DNA of 64,000 bases, from NCBI GenBank assembly GCA_016841945.1, contig JAENYC010000001.1, positions 124,001-188,000 of the forward strand. Reading direction: 5' to 3'. A program made the translations under genes and the position numbers. The notes under the pieces were generated by a model. That model had not been told where the DNA came from. It worked only from the letters and a program-made list of their open reading frames with translations, and ran no database searches. The stretch comes from Haloplasma contractile (GTDB taxonomy: Bacteria > Bacillota_I > Bacilli_A > Haloplasmatales > Haloplasmataceae). Shown piece by piece: positions 33,753-41,616 of the stretch; the first letter of the stretch is position 1, and each line of letters opens with the position of its first letter.

Positions 33753-34442
33753 ATGAAATTAAATAACATTATTTCTAAGTTAAGTGATTATTTTAATGTT
33801 GATGGTAATAAAAGTTTAATAGTAAGAGGAAGTGATGAGGTAAAAAATATCTATTTTGCACCTTTCTTAACACATGACATAGTCAAAAAGTATATTGAAC
33901 AATCGAATCAAAAGGACTTACTTTTTACCCATTTAATCGAAGAAAATAGATTGAGTGACGATATCATTACAAAACTCATCCATCAAAAACGCTCTATCTA
34001 TGTTCAAAATGCTTTACTTTATTTTGTAAAAGCATTAAATGGAGAGATTATTGATTTTAAACCTACTTGTGTCACTTGTAACATAAATTCAACGATGACA
34101 AATAAACTCATTTTTATTTTATTAGAAAAATTACATGTTCCAAGTATTGATTCAAATGTTTACCGAGAGGATATAAAAAATATCACAATCTCCTTTAGTG
34201 ATTGTGATATGATAAATACATTGAAAAAAGCAGAACAAAGTGGTGTATCGTCTTTTATTATAATTGATTGTCATCATCTAGACCAAAATAAAACGATTCA
34301 AGATTTTATAGAAAATACAGAAATGAATGTTTTGACAATTTCTTCTCAAGTTATGAAAAAAATCGTTTTAAAGTATTTAGCAACAGATTTATTTAAAGAT
34401 CAATTTAATCTTTCTGTTACAACTATTTCGCTGGATACTTAA
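33753..34442 (+). CDS. Hypothetical protein, weakly NIF3-like
   Basis: 229 residues, soluble, no signal or TM segments. It does not match a family I recognise clearly. The N-terminus (MKLNNIISKLSDYF) and two similar strand-helix-strand stretches ending in TH (about residues 30-60) and DCHH (about 165-175) recall the NIF3/DUF34 fold, but the usual metal ligands are not all present. A promoter-like TTTATA-N17-TATAAT lies at 33692-33720. Its end overlaps the convergent MazG-like gene by 20 bases. Confidence 0.45.
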   Translation: MKLNNIISKLSDYFNVDGNKSLIVRGSDEVKNIYFAPFLTHDIVKKYIEQSNQKDLLFTHLIEENRLSDDIITKLIHQKRSIYVQNALLYFVKALNGEIIDFKPTCVTCNINSTMTNKLIFILLEKLHVPSIDSNVYREDIKNITISFSDCDMINTLKKAEQSGVSSFIIIDCHHLDQNKTIQDFIENTEMNVLTISSQVMKKIVLKYLATDLFKDQFNLSVTTISLDT

Positions 34443-34725
34443 TCGCATTTTTCTTAAGTTTATCTAAAATAATCTCTTCAATGTCAAAACCATGTTCATC
34501 AGCAAATCGAAAACAATAAATTAAAACATCAGCGAGTTCTTCTTTAATATTTTGCATGTTTTTATGATAGGCTTCTTCGTTTGATATCCATTGAAAATTT
34601 TCAAGCAATTCAGAGGCTTCTAAAACAATTGACAGTGCCATATCTTTTCCATTATGATATTTTATCCAATTGCGTTCTTCTGCAAAATCATGAATGATGT
34701 TTACTAATTCTTGTAATTTATTCAT
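34423..34725 (-). CDS. MazG-like nucleotide pyrophosphohydrolase
   Basis: 100 residues, all helical. The MazG metal motifs are visible: EASELLE (about 35-41) and EELADVLIYCFRFAD (about 61-75). The family removes non-canonical or damaged dNTPs. ATG 34725 follows AAGGAG; an upstream frame to 34764 has no Shine-Dalgarno. It is convergent with, and overlaps, the NIF3-like gene. Confidence 0.88.
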   Translation of the reverse strand: MNKLQELVNIIHDFAEERNWIKYHNGKDMALSIVLEASELLENFQWISNEEAYHKNMQNIKEELADVLIYCFRFADEHGFDIEEIILDKLKKNAIKYPAK

Positions 34726-34792
34726 TTTAAGCTCCTTATAATTTTGATATTTATATCTTATCATATTACTATAAAAAAATACAATTCACATT

Positions 34793-34826
34793 AAAAAGAG
34801 ACTAGCTTGTTTTAGTCTCTTTTTTA
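34793..34826 (-). terminator. Terminator of spoVS
   Basis: AAAAAGAGACTA (34793-34804) and TAGTCTCTTTTT (34813-34824) form a 12-bp stem; the 34793-34797 A run becomes the T tail on the minus strand. Confidence 0.8.
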
Positions 34827-34837
34827 GCTGAATATAC

Positions 34838-35104
34838 TTAGCGAGCTTCGACTATTAATTTAATTGCTGTTCTCTCTTCGCCATCAATCATAATATCAGC
34901 AAATGCTGGAATACAAATAAGATCTTTACCTGTTGGTGCTACATAACCACGTGCAATTGCTATTGCTTTGACAGCTTGATTTAGGGCACCAGCACCAATA
35001 GATTGGATCTCAACGACTCCGCGTTCACGGAAGCAGTTCGCTAAAGCTCCGGCTACAGAATTTGGATTAGATTTTGATGAAACTTTTAATACTTCCATAG
35101 TCAA
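34838..35104 (-). CDS. spoVS: Stage V sporulation protein S
   Basis: The frame gives 88 residues from 35104, with MEVLKVSSKSNPNSVAGALA as the conserved start at 35098 and the core VVEIQSIGAGALNQAVKAIA. SpoVS is a small Alba-like protein needed for late sporulation and septation timing in B. subtilis. The Shine-Dalgarno TAGGAGG favours the first start codons. A Spo0A-type promoter is found about 110-140 bases upstream. The rny-ymdB-spoVS order matches B. subtilis. Confidence 0.95.
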   Translation of the reverse strand: MTMEVLKVSSKSNPNSVAGALANCFRERGVVEIQSIGAGALNQAVKAIAIARGYVAPTGKDLICIPAFADIMIDGEERTAIKLIVEAR

Positions 35105-35212
35105 TAACCTCCTAGATTTTTTATTACATTGAAAGTATATTCAATGTCATATATTATTATGACATTCAACTAATTTTTTCTAAATTAATTAGTCTTATCA
35201 TAATTTAACCAT

Positions 35213-35246
35213 ATTATACATCAAAATGGTATCGAATTTTGTCGAA
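35213..35246 (-). promoter_or_regulatory. Spo0A-type promoter of spoVS with two 0A boxes
   Basis: On the plus strand TATCGAA (35230-35236) and TGTCGAA (35240-35246, a perfect 0A box) are repeated with ten-base spacing. On the minus strand TATAAT is at 35218-35213 and a TCGACA within the box lies 21 bases further upstream. This long spacing with 0A boxes over the -35 region resembles the Spo0A-activated spoIIG promoter. Confidence 0.5.
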
Positions 35247-35254
35247 TTTAAAAA

Positions 35255-35281
35255 AAAGAGAAAATATTCACTCTTTTTTTA
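35255..35281 (-). terminator. Terminator of ymdB
   Basis: AAAAAAGAG and CTCTTTTTT arms flank a ten-base loop between the ymdB stop and the spoVS promoter. Confidence 0.75.
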
Positions 35282-36076
35282 TCATGATGTGTGTATTTTT
35301 TCAATAATATTGATACTTTCTATATGATTAGGTATCCCTGTATTCTCATCAAGTGAAATTAAAACTGCATTTAATTGTATATCTCCTTCTTCAACGGGTG
35401 AAAATCTATTTGGTAATCCATTTATAAAACGGCTGATTACATTTTCTTTATCAACACCTATTACACCATTTAAAGGGCCGGTCATTCCCACATCAGTAAT
35501 ATATGCCGTTTGATTTGGTAAAACTCTTGCATCTGCTGTTGCAACATGGGTATGGGTGCCAATGACGGCTGTTGCTCGACCATCAACATAATATCCAAAA
35601 GCAACTTTTTCACTCGTTGCCTCTGCATGAAAATCCACGATAATATTTGGTGTAATGTCTTTAACAGATTGATATATCTCATCAAAAGTTCTAAATGGAC
35701 AGTTCATCGGATTCATAAACGTTCTTCCGCTTAAATTGATGACCGCTATTTTAATCCCATTGTAGTTATAAATATCAAATCCTTTACCAGGAACTGATAT
35801 ATCCATATTCGCTGGTCTAATTAAATTTTTAGCACCATCAATAAAATTATAAATATCCCGATTATCAAATGTATGGTTACCCATCGTAATGACTCGTATA
35901 CCCTCTTCTATAAACTCTTTATACATCGATTCAGTTATCCCTCTACCATGTGCGGCATTCTCACCATTTGCTATGATAAAGTTCACTTTATATTGATCCT
36001 TTAATCTAGGAATGTAATTTTTTACTGTTTTTCTTCCTAGAGAACCATATATATCGCCAATAAATAAGATATTCAT
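35282..36076 (-). CDS. ymdB: YmdB family metallophosphoesterase
   Basis: 264 residues of the YmdB/DUF1385 phosphoesterase family. Metal-binding motifs run in order: MNILFIGDIYGSLGR (D8), NGENAAHGRG, MGNHTFDN (about 66-73), VDFHAEATSEK and GTHTHVATAD (about 175-184). In B. subtilis YmdB hydrolyses cyclic nucleotides and influences biofilm and late adaptive genes. It lies directly downstream of rny, as in B. subtilis. Confidence 0.93.
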   Translation of the reverse strand: MNILFIGDIYGSLGRKTVKNYIPRLKDQYKVNFIIANGENAAHGRGITESMYKEFIEEGIRVITMGNHTFDNRDIYNFIDGAKNLIRPANMDISVPGKGFDIYNYNGIKIAVINLSGRTFMNPMNCPFRTFDEIYQSVKDITPNIIVDFHAEATSEKVAFGYYVDGRATAVIGTHTHVATADARVLPNQTAYITDVGMTGPLNGVIGVDKENVISRFINGLPNRFSPVEEGDIQLNAVLISLDENTGIPNHIESINIIEKIHTS

Positions 36077-36100
36077 TTAATCATCTACTTTCTAAAAAAT

Positions 36101-36124
36101 AAAGTGGGGAAACCCCCCACTTTA
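36101..36124 (-). terminator. Hairpin between rny and ymdB
   Basis: AAAGTGGGG and the complementary CCCCACTTT flank a short loop just past the rny stop. The T tail is imperfect, so readthrough into ymdB is likely. Confidence 0.55.
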
Positions 36125-36127
36125 TTA

Positions 36128-37693
36128 CTACTTAGCAACTTCAACAGCTCTTGTTTCACGAATCACTGTTACTTTAATAGTTCCTGGGTAATTAAGTTGT
36201 TCCTCAATTCTTTTCTTCACATCACGTGCTAAACGATGAATTTCTAAATCATTAATATTATCAGGCTTAACTAAAACGCGTACTTCACGTCCTGCCTGAA
36301 TGGCGTATGATTTGTCAACACCATCAAAAGAATTTGAAATTTCTTCTAATTTTTCTAAACGGTTAACGTAATTTTCTAAGGATTCACTTCTTGCGCCAGG
36401 TCTTGCAGCTGATAAAGCATCAGCAGCTGCAACAAGTGATGCGATAATAGATTTTGGTTCAGTATCACCATGATGGGATGCTATAGCATCTAGTACGACA
36501 TGATGTTCTCTGTATTTTTGTGCTATTTTATAACCAATTTCAACATGGCTTCCTTCTACTTCATGGTCTATCGCCTTACCGATATCATGTAATAAACCTG
36601 CACGTTTCGCTAAGGCTTCATCTTCTCCAATTTCTGCTGCTAACTTACCTGCAATAAATGCTGTTTCAATAGAGTGTCTTAATACATTTTGTCCATAACT
36701 CGTACGATAATTTAAGCGACCTAACAATTTAACTAAATCAGGATGCAATCTTCCAATTGTTGTCTCAAAAACCGCTTCTTCTCCAAGGTCTCTGATGCGC
36801 TCTTCCACATCACGTCTTGATTTTTCGACAACTTCCTCTATTCTAGCTGGATGAATACGGCCATCCTGCACTAGTGTTTCTAAGGCTATTTTTGCAACCT
36901 CACGTCTTATTGGATCAAAGCATGACAATACGACCGCTTCAGGTGTATCATCTATAATTAAATCTACACCTGTTAACGTTTCGATTGTTCTTATATTTCT
37001 TCCTTCTCTACCAATAATACGACCTTTCATATCATCATCAGGTAAACTTACAACGGATACAGTCTTTTCGCCAGCCATATCAGCAGCATACTTTTGTATC
37101 GCAAGCGAAATGTATCCCTTAGCTTTTTTATCAGCTTCAAACTTAGCTTTTTCTTCTTCATCTTTAATAAACTGAGCAATTTCAACAGAAATTTCTTCTT
37201 GAACTTTTTGCATTAAAACCTCTTTGGCTTGTTCTTTTGAATAACCAGAGATTTCTTGTAATAATTTATCTTGTTCAAGTAACTTCACAGAAATTTGTTC
37301 TTCTTTTCGCTTCAAATCATTGCTTTTGTGTTCAAGTTTTTCTTCTTTGTGAGACAATTGTTCTTCACGTCTAGTAATAGATTTTTGACGTTGATCTAAA
37401 CTTTCTTCACGATTTGAAACTCTCGTTTCTAATTCTAAAACAATTGACTTTCTTTCTTTCAGTTCACGTTCAGTTTCTAACTTAATCTTATGTTGTTCTT
37501 CTTTAATTTCAATTAAAGCTTGTCGCTTTCTATTTTCAGCTTCTTTCGTTGCTTCATCAATAATTTGTTGGGCTTTTCCTTTTGAACGAGTTATTTTATT
37601 TTCGTACACAAAACTTCTAATAAAATATCCTATTAACGTTCCAACTATTGCTACTAACAAAATAGAGATGATAAATAATGGATCTATTTTCAA
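36128..37693 (-). CDS. rny: Ribonuclease Y
   Basis: 521 residues, full length. An N-terminal TM anchor (about 5-25) is followed by a long coiled coil (about 35-185), a KH domain (about 210-275, [17 protein letters not shown]) and an HD domain (about 335-430, [15 protein letters not shown]). It is the membrane-bound endonuclease that starts mRNA decay in Bacillota. The start is TTG 37693 after GGAGGTG. Confidence 0.97.
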   Translation of the reverse strand: MKIDPLFIISILLVAIVGTLIGYFIRSFVYENKITRSKGKAQQIIDEATKEAENRKRQALIEIKEEQHKIKLETERELKERKSIVLELETRVSNREESLDQRQKSITRREEQLSHKEEKLEHKSNDLKRKEEQISVKLLEQDKLLQEISGYSKEQAKEVLMQKVQEEISVEIAQFIKDEEEKAKFEADKKAKGYISLAIQKYAADMAGEKTVSVVSLPDDDMKGRIIGREGRNIRTIETLTGVDLIIDDTPEAVVLSCFDPIRREVAKIALETLVQDGRIHPARIEEVVEKSRRDVEERIRDLGEEAVFETTIGRLHPDLVKLLGRLNYRTSYGQNVLRHSIETAFIAGKLAAEIGEDEALAKRAGLLHDIGKAIDHEVEGSHVEIGYKIAQKYREHHVVLDAIASHHGDTEPKSIIASLVAAADALSAARPGARSESLENYVNRLEKLEEISNSFDGVDKSYAIQAGREVRVLVKPDNINDLEIHRLARDVKKRIEEQLNYPGTIKVTVIRETRAVEVAK

Positions 37694-37951
37694 ATATTAC
37701 ACCTCCGTAATTTTTGAAAGCTAAGCACAGTTGGACAAAATGTATTCTCCATACAATAATATCTTACATTTTTTTTACAACCAAGTCAAGATAAATTGAT
37801 GATTGGTTTAAAAAGAACTTAAACATTTTGTAAATTATGACTATTTACATTCTTATTATGAGATAATTAACAAAATTTTAGCCAATTAAAAAATAATTTT
37901 TAAATCTATTTATTAAAACTTATTTAGAGCGTTATATCTTATATAAGAAGT

Positions 37952-37977
37952 AAAAAGTCAACTCACGTTGACTTTTT
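37952..37977 (-). terminator. Terminator overlapping the recA stop
   Basis: AAAAAGTCAAC (37952-37962) and GTTGACTTTTT (37967-37977) are perfect complements with a four-base loop. Confidence 0.8.
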
Positions 37978-39006
37978 CTCACTCTTATTATCAGATGTTT
38001 CTTTTTTACTTTCGTTATTAATATTTAATGATTCACGTATTTGCGATTCAATCTCTTGACAAATTAAAGGGTTATCTCGTAAAAATTGTTTAGCATTCTC
38101 TCTACCTTGACCGATTTTTTCATTACCATATGAATACCAAGCACCACTTTTTCCTACTATATCTAAATCAACAGCTAAATCAAGAACTTCACCTTGTTTA
38201 GATATTCCTTCACCATACATGATATCAATGGCACAAGTCTTAAATGGAGGCGCTACTTTATTTTTTACTACTTTAATCTTTGCATGATTTCCAACAATAT
38301 CTGTTCCTATTTTTAATTGTTCTCCTCGACGTACTTCTAAACGGATGGTAGAATAGAATTTTAATGCTCTTCCACCTGGTGTTGTTTCTGGATTACCAAA
38401 CATCACTCCAACTTTTTCACGAATTTGATTAATAAAAATAATCGTTGCCTTTGATTTATTAATAGCACCCGCTAATTTACGCATGGCTTGAGACATTAAT
38501 CGTGCTTGAAGTCCAACATGGGTATCTCCCATTTCACCTTCAATTTCAGCTTCTGGTACTAAAGCAGCAACTGAATCAACAACAACAAGGTCAATGGCAT
38601 TACTTCTAACCAATGCTTCAGCAATTTCTAATCCTTGCTCCCCTGTATCAGGTTGAGACAATAATAGATTTTCAATATCAACACCTAATTTTTTTGCATA
38701 TGCAGGATCTAATGCATGTTCTGCATCGATAAATGCTGCATTTCCCCCAGATTTTTGTGCTTCTGCGATGGCGTGTAATGCAAAAGTTGTTTTTCCTGAA
38801 CTCTCAGGACCATAAATTTCGATAATTCTTCCTCTAGGGAACCCCCCTACTCCTAATGCAGCATCTAATGCGATAGAACCAGAAGAAATTACCTCAATAG
38901 AACTATTGACATCAGCACCTAATTTCATAATGGCACCTTTACCAAATTGCTTTTCTATTTGCTTTAATGCACTATCTAGTGCTGCTTGGCGATTATTATT
39001 TCCCAT
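37963..39006 (-). CDS. recA: Recombinase RecA
   Basis: 347 residues, full length. Walker A GPESSGKT is at 66-73; the L1/L2 DNA-binding loops and [22 protein letters not shown] (shown here in two parts: [10 protein letters not shown] and [11 protein letters not shown]) are conserved; the tail is Lys/Glu/Ser-rich. RecA drives strand exchange and LexA self-cleavage. An SOS-like box lies upstream. Confidence 0.98.
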   Translation of the reverse strand: MGNNNRQAALDSALKQIEKQFGKGAIMKLGADVNSSIEVISSGSIALDAALGVGGFPRGRIIEIYGPESSGKTTFALHAIAEAQKSGGNAAFIDAEHALDPAYAKKLGVDIENLLLSQPDTGEQGLEIAEALVRSNAIDLVVVDSVAALVPEAEIEGEMGDTHVGLQARLMSQAMRKLAGAINKSKATIIFINQIREKVGVMFGNPETTPGGRALKFYSTIRLEVRRGEQLKIGTDIVGNHAKIKVVKNKVAPPFKTCAIDIMYGEGISKQGEVLDLAVDLDIVGKSGAWYSYGNEKIGQGRENAKQFLRDNPLICQEIESQIRESLNINNESKKETSDNKSEKKST

Positions 39007-39069
39007 TTATTTTCCTCCTATATCTACGGTCATTTATTTATACGATATTTGTAAATTATTTACACTTCT

Positions 39070-39121
39070 ATTTTACATTATTCTATGAACTTTGGCAATC
39101 TTTTTAAGAACATTTGTTCGA
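39070..39121 (-). promoter_or_regulatory. recA promoter with SOS-like box
   Basis: On the minus strand TTGCCA (39098-39093) and TAAAAT (39075-39070) are 17 bases apart. Ten bases upstream of the -35 is CGAACAAATGTTCT (39120-39107), which matches the Bacillus LexA box CGAACRNRYGTTYC except at its last base. Confidence 0.65.
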
Positions 39122-39128
39122 AAAAATT

Positions 39129-39734
39129 TTATTTAGACAAAAATACAATGTCTTTATTCTTCTTTAAATAATCATATCCTGATAAAATGGTTAACAACGT
39201 CGTAATAATTATTAAACAATCAACAATTATATTAAGAATATTAAAATCAGTAAACAACATATATGTACCATCATTTCTTAAATCAAATAAAAATATAGCG
39301 ATGATAAGAATGATTTGAAAAACAGTTTTTAATTTTCCTAATGGGCTTGCTGCGATTACTTTCCCTTCTGAAATCGCAAGTAAACGAATGCCCGTTACCA
39401 TAAATTCCCGTGATATAATTAATATTGGAATGAATGCTGGCACTAAATGCAGCTCAATTGCCATTAAAAGTGCTGAAGCAACAAGTAATTTATCAGCAAG
39501 CGGGTCCATAAACTTTCCAAATGTCGTAATTAGTTGATGATTTCTAGCGATTTTACCATCTAATCGGTCTGTATATGCCGCAATCGCAAAAATGGCGACA
39601 CCAATGATATTGGCTAATGTTATGTTATAATTTAAAATAGAAACCCTTTGATTCAATATTGGAATATAAAAGACAATCACAAAAAGTGGTATCATCCCTA
39701 TTCTAAAAAGTGTTAGTTTATTAGGTAAATTCAT
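39129..39734 (-). CDS. pgsA: CDP-diacylglycerol--glycerol-3-phosphate 3-phosphatidyltransferase
   Basis: 201 residues with several TM helices. The CDP-alcohol transferase motif is visible: DRLDGKIAR, then GKFMDPLADK (about 57-85), giving the D-G-x2-A-R-x8-G-x3-D-x3-D pattern. PgsA makes phosphatidylglycerophosphate, the first committed step to phosphatidylglycerol. Gene order pgsA-recA is common in Bacillota; cinA is missing between them. Confidence 0.95.
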   Translation of the reverse strand: MNLPNKLTLFRIGMIPLFVIVFYIPILNQRVSILNYNITLANIIGVAIFAIAAYTDRLDGKIARNHQLITTFGKFMDPLADKLLVASALLMAIELHLVPAFIPILIISREFMVTGIRLLAISEGKVIAASPLGKLKTVFQIILIIAIFLFDLRNDGTYMLFTDFNILNIIVDCLIIITTLLTILSGYDYLKKNKDIVFLSK

Positions 39735-39802
39735 TCAATCACTTCCTTTTCATTTTTCCATTTAAATTATAACACAAAATTTGGTATTTCAACATCATTA
39801 CC

Positions 39803-40360
39803 TTATTTTTTTGATACATACAAATTATTTTTAATATAAAACCGCCATAATCTATCTTTATCTTCTTCTGCATAATCAATATTTATTCTTTTTGTTTCCA
39901 CTATTTCTGATACAATATAACCATCATCTTCTAAATAAAGTATATCACTTGTCGTTAAATCTAATTGATTAAAAGCTTTGTCAATTCCTAAATACTTACA
40001 TAGTTTTCCAGGTCCATTTGTTTTTATCTTACCATTTTGATGAACTAATGGTTCTAATGCTCTAACTAAAACAGCTTCTGGAACTTCTTTTTTGTTTGCT
40101 GTGATATTTAACATATAATACATCCCATAAATTAAGTAAATATAAACACAACCACCTATTAAATAGAGTGGTTTTGTTCTTTTTGTTCGTCTATATTGAT
40201 AGGCATGTGATGCTCTATCTGTTGCACCACCATAACTCTCTGTTTCTACAATTCGATACCGTTTTATACTATTTCCTTCTTTTATGCACAATACTTTTCC
40301 TAATAATGCTTTCCCCAGATGATATACATCATTTGTATAAAAACTTCTTTTTAAACGCAT
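39803..40360 (-). CDS. DNA-3-methyladenine glycosylase (Mpg/AAG family)
   Basis: 185 residues of the AAG fold: GKALLGKVLCIKEG, ETESYGGATDRASHAYQYRRTKR (catalytic Glu in VETESY), VYIYLIYGMYYMLNI and NGPGKLCKYLGI are all typical. It removes alkylated purines in base-excision repair. It stands alone, upstream of pgsA on the same strand. Confidence 0.93.
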   Translation of the reverse strand: MRLKRSFYTNDVYHLGKALLGKVLCIKEGNSIKRYRIVETESYGGATDRASHAYQYRRTKRTKPLYLIGGCVYIYLIYGMYYMLNITANKKEVPEAVLVRALEPLVHQNGKIKTNGPGKLCKYLGIDKAFNQLDLTTSDILYLEDDGYIVSEIVETKRINIDYAEEDKDRLWRFYIKNNLYVSKK

Positions 40361-40373
40361 TTTTTCACCTCTA

Positions 40374-40400
40374 AACTAAAAAACTCTCCTTAAGGAGAGT
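40374..40400 (-). terminator. Terminator of rnpB
   Basis: ACTCTCC (40384-40390), TTAA and GGAGAGT form a palindromic hairpin followed on the minus strand by TTTTTTAG. Confidence 0.85.
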
Positions 40401-40428
40401 ATGTAAATATGAGTAAGTAATGCATATA

Positions 40429-40816
40429 TAGTATTCATGTAAGCCATGTTCTGTACCTTTGTACTAAACGGATGCCTCCTCGTACTCAGGTGGTAATCAT
40501 TTATCTACAGATACTCTGTCCTTTGTTTTTGTTCATTTCCAAAAACAAAAGTTCCCCTACCAAATTTGGGTTTCTCGCTCGTGGGGTTTACCAACGTTCC
40601 ACACTAAATATTTCTATTTAGCATCGTCTCTGTGGCACTTTTATAGGTATTAAGACCCTGCTTTCTAAAGAAGTTTAGGTCTTTTCCCAGCCGTCAGTTT
40701 TTATAACTTCCCTAATTTATGTTTTCATTAGGCACGATCACTACAAGCATCTCAGCTTGTGCGAGCATGGACTTTCCTCATTAAAGACATGCTTTAATGC
40801 GATTACCCGAATACTA
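40429..40816 (-). ncRNA. rnpB: RNase P RNA, Bacillus type B
   Basis: The catalytic RNA that matures tRNA 5' ends. On the minus strand the conserved blocks occur in order: TTCGGGTAATCGC at the start, GAGGAAAGTCCATGCTCGC (P4 5' side), GGTAAACCCCACGAGCGAGA and CCAAATTTGGTAGGGGAAC, then GATGATTACCACCTGAGTACG and finally ACAGAACATGGCTTAC (P4 3' side). The ends pair as P1: TAGTATTC (40816-40809) with GAATACTA (40436-40429). Confidence 0.97.
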
Positions 40817-40824
40817 CATATAAT

Positions 40825-40852
40825 ATTATACGCTTTTCTTGTTATATGTCAA
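40825..40852 (-). promoter_or_regulatory. Promoter of rnpB
   Basis: On the minus strand TTGACA (40852-40847) and TATAAT (40830-40825) with a 16-base spacer, both consensus, starting transcription near 40818. Confidence 0.85.
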
Positions 40853-41031
40853 CACCTCTTAATATGTAATTGTTTCCATTTATTGAATGATAAATATATT
40901 GAGTTAAGTTGATAATTTATCCTGCATAGACAAATACTAAAAAAGATATATCGCAAATAAAAACAGATTTTTTTATCATTTTTATCCTTTTTCCTAAAAA
41001 ATTTGTTAATATAAAATAGGTGGTGATTTAT

Positions 41032-41616
41032 ATGAGCATTAATTATCCAACAAAAAAACGTCTATCAAGTTCTCAAAAGACAAGCTTCTCAAATAGAGGT
41101 ATGAGCCTTGAACATGAACTAAATGAATCTAATAAATATTATAAAGCACACAATATCGCTTTAATATACAAAAAACCAACACCTGTTCAAATTGTAAAAG
41201 TTGATTACCCTAGTAGACAAAAAGCAGTCATTAAAGAAGCATACTTCCAAGCACCTTCTACAACTGATTATAATGGTATTTATAGACAAAAATACATTGA
41301 TTTTGAAGCAAAGGAAACCTCAAGTAAAACTGCCTTTCCATTACAAAATATTCATCCTCATCAAATAGACCATATAAAACAAGTCATAGCCCTAGGTGGA
41401 ATTGCTTTTATCATTGTTAGGTTTTCTACACTAAATAAAATTTTCTTACTAGACGGCAAAATCATTGTTAATGCTTATAATAGGTATCAATTAGACGGTC
41501 ATAAATCATTAAGTATAAAATTCTTTATGGAAAAAGGAAATGAAATTATTGATAAATGTATTTTTACAATAGATTACTTAAAAACGGTAGATAAAGTCTA
41601 TTTTAACCATGACTAA
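41032..41616 (+). CDS. recU: Holliday junction resolvase RecU
   Basis: 194 residues. Signature stretches are NRGMSLEHELNESNKYY, IYKKPTPVQIVKVDYPS, QAPSTTDYNGIYRQKYIDFE and AKETSSKTAFPLQNIHPHQ, which hold the catalytic D and E-x-K residues. RecU cuts Holliday junctions in recombination and chromosome segregation. ATG 41032 follows AGGTGGTGA; the frame runs upstream to GTG 41020. It overlaps the PBP gene by eight bases, the classic recU-ponA pair. Confidence 0.95.
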   Translation: MSINYPTKKRLSSSQKTSFSNRGMSLEHELNESNKYYKAHNIALIYKKPTPVQIVKVDYPSRQKAVIKEAYFQAPSTTDYNGIYRQKYIDFEAKETSSKTAFPLQNIHPHQIDHIKQVIALGGIAFIIVRFSTLNKIFLLDGKIIVNAYNRYQLDGHKSLSIKFFMEKGNEIIDKCIFTIDYLKTVDKVYFNHD

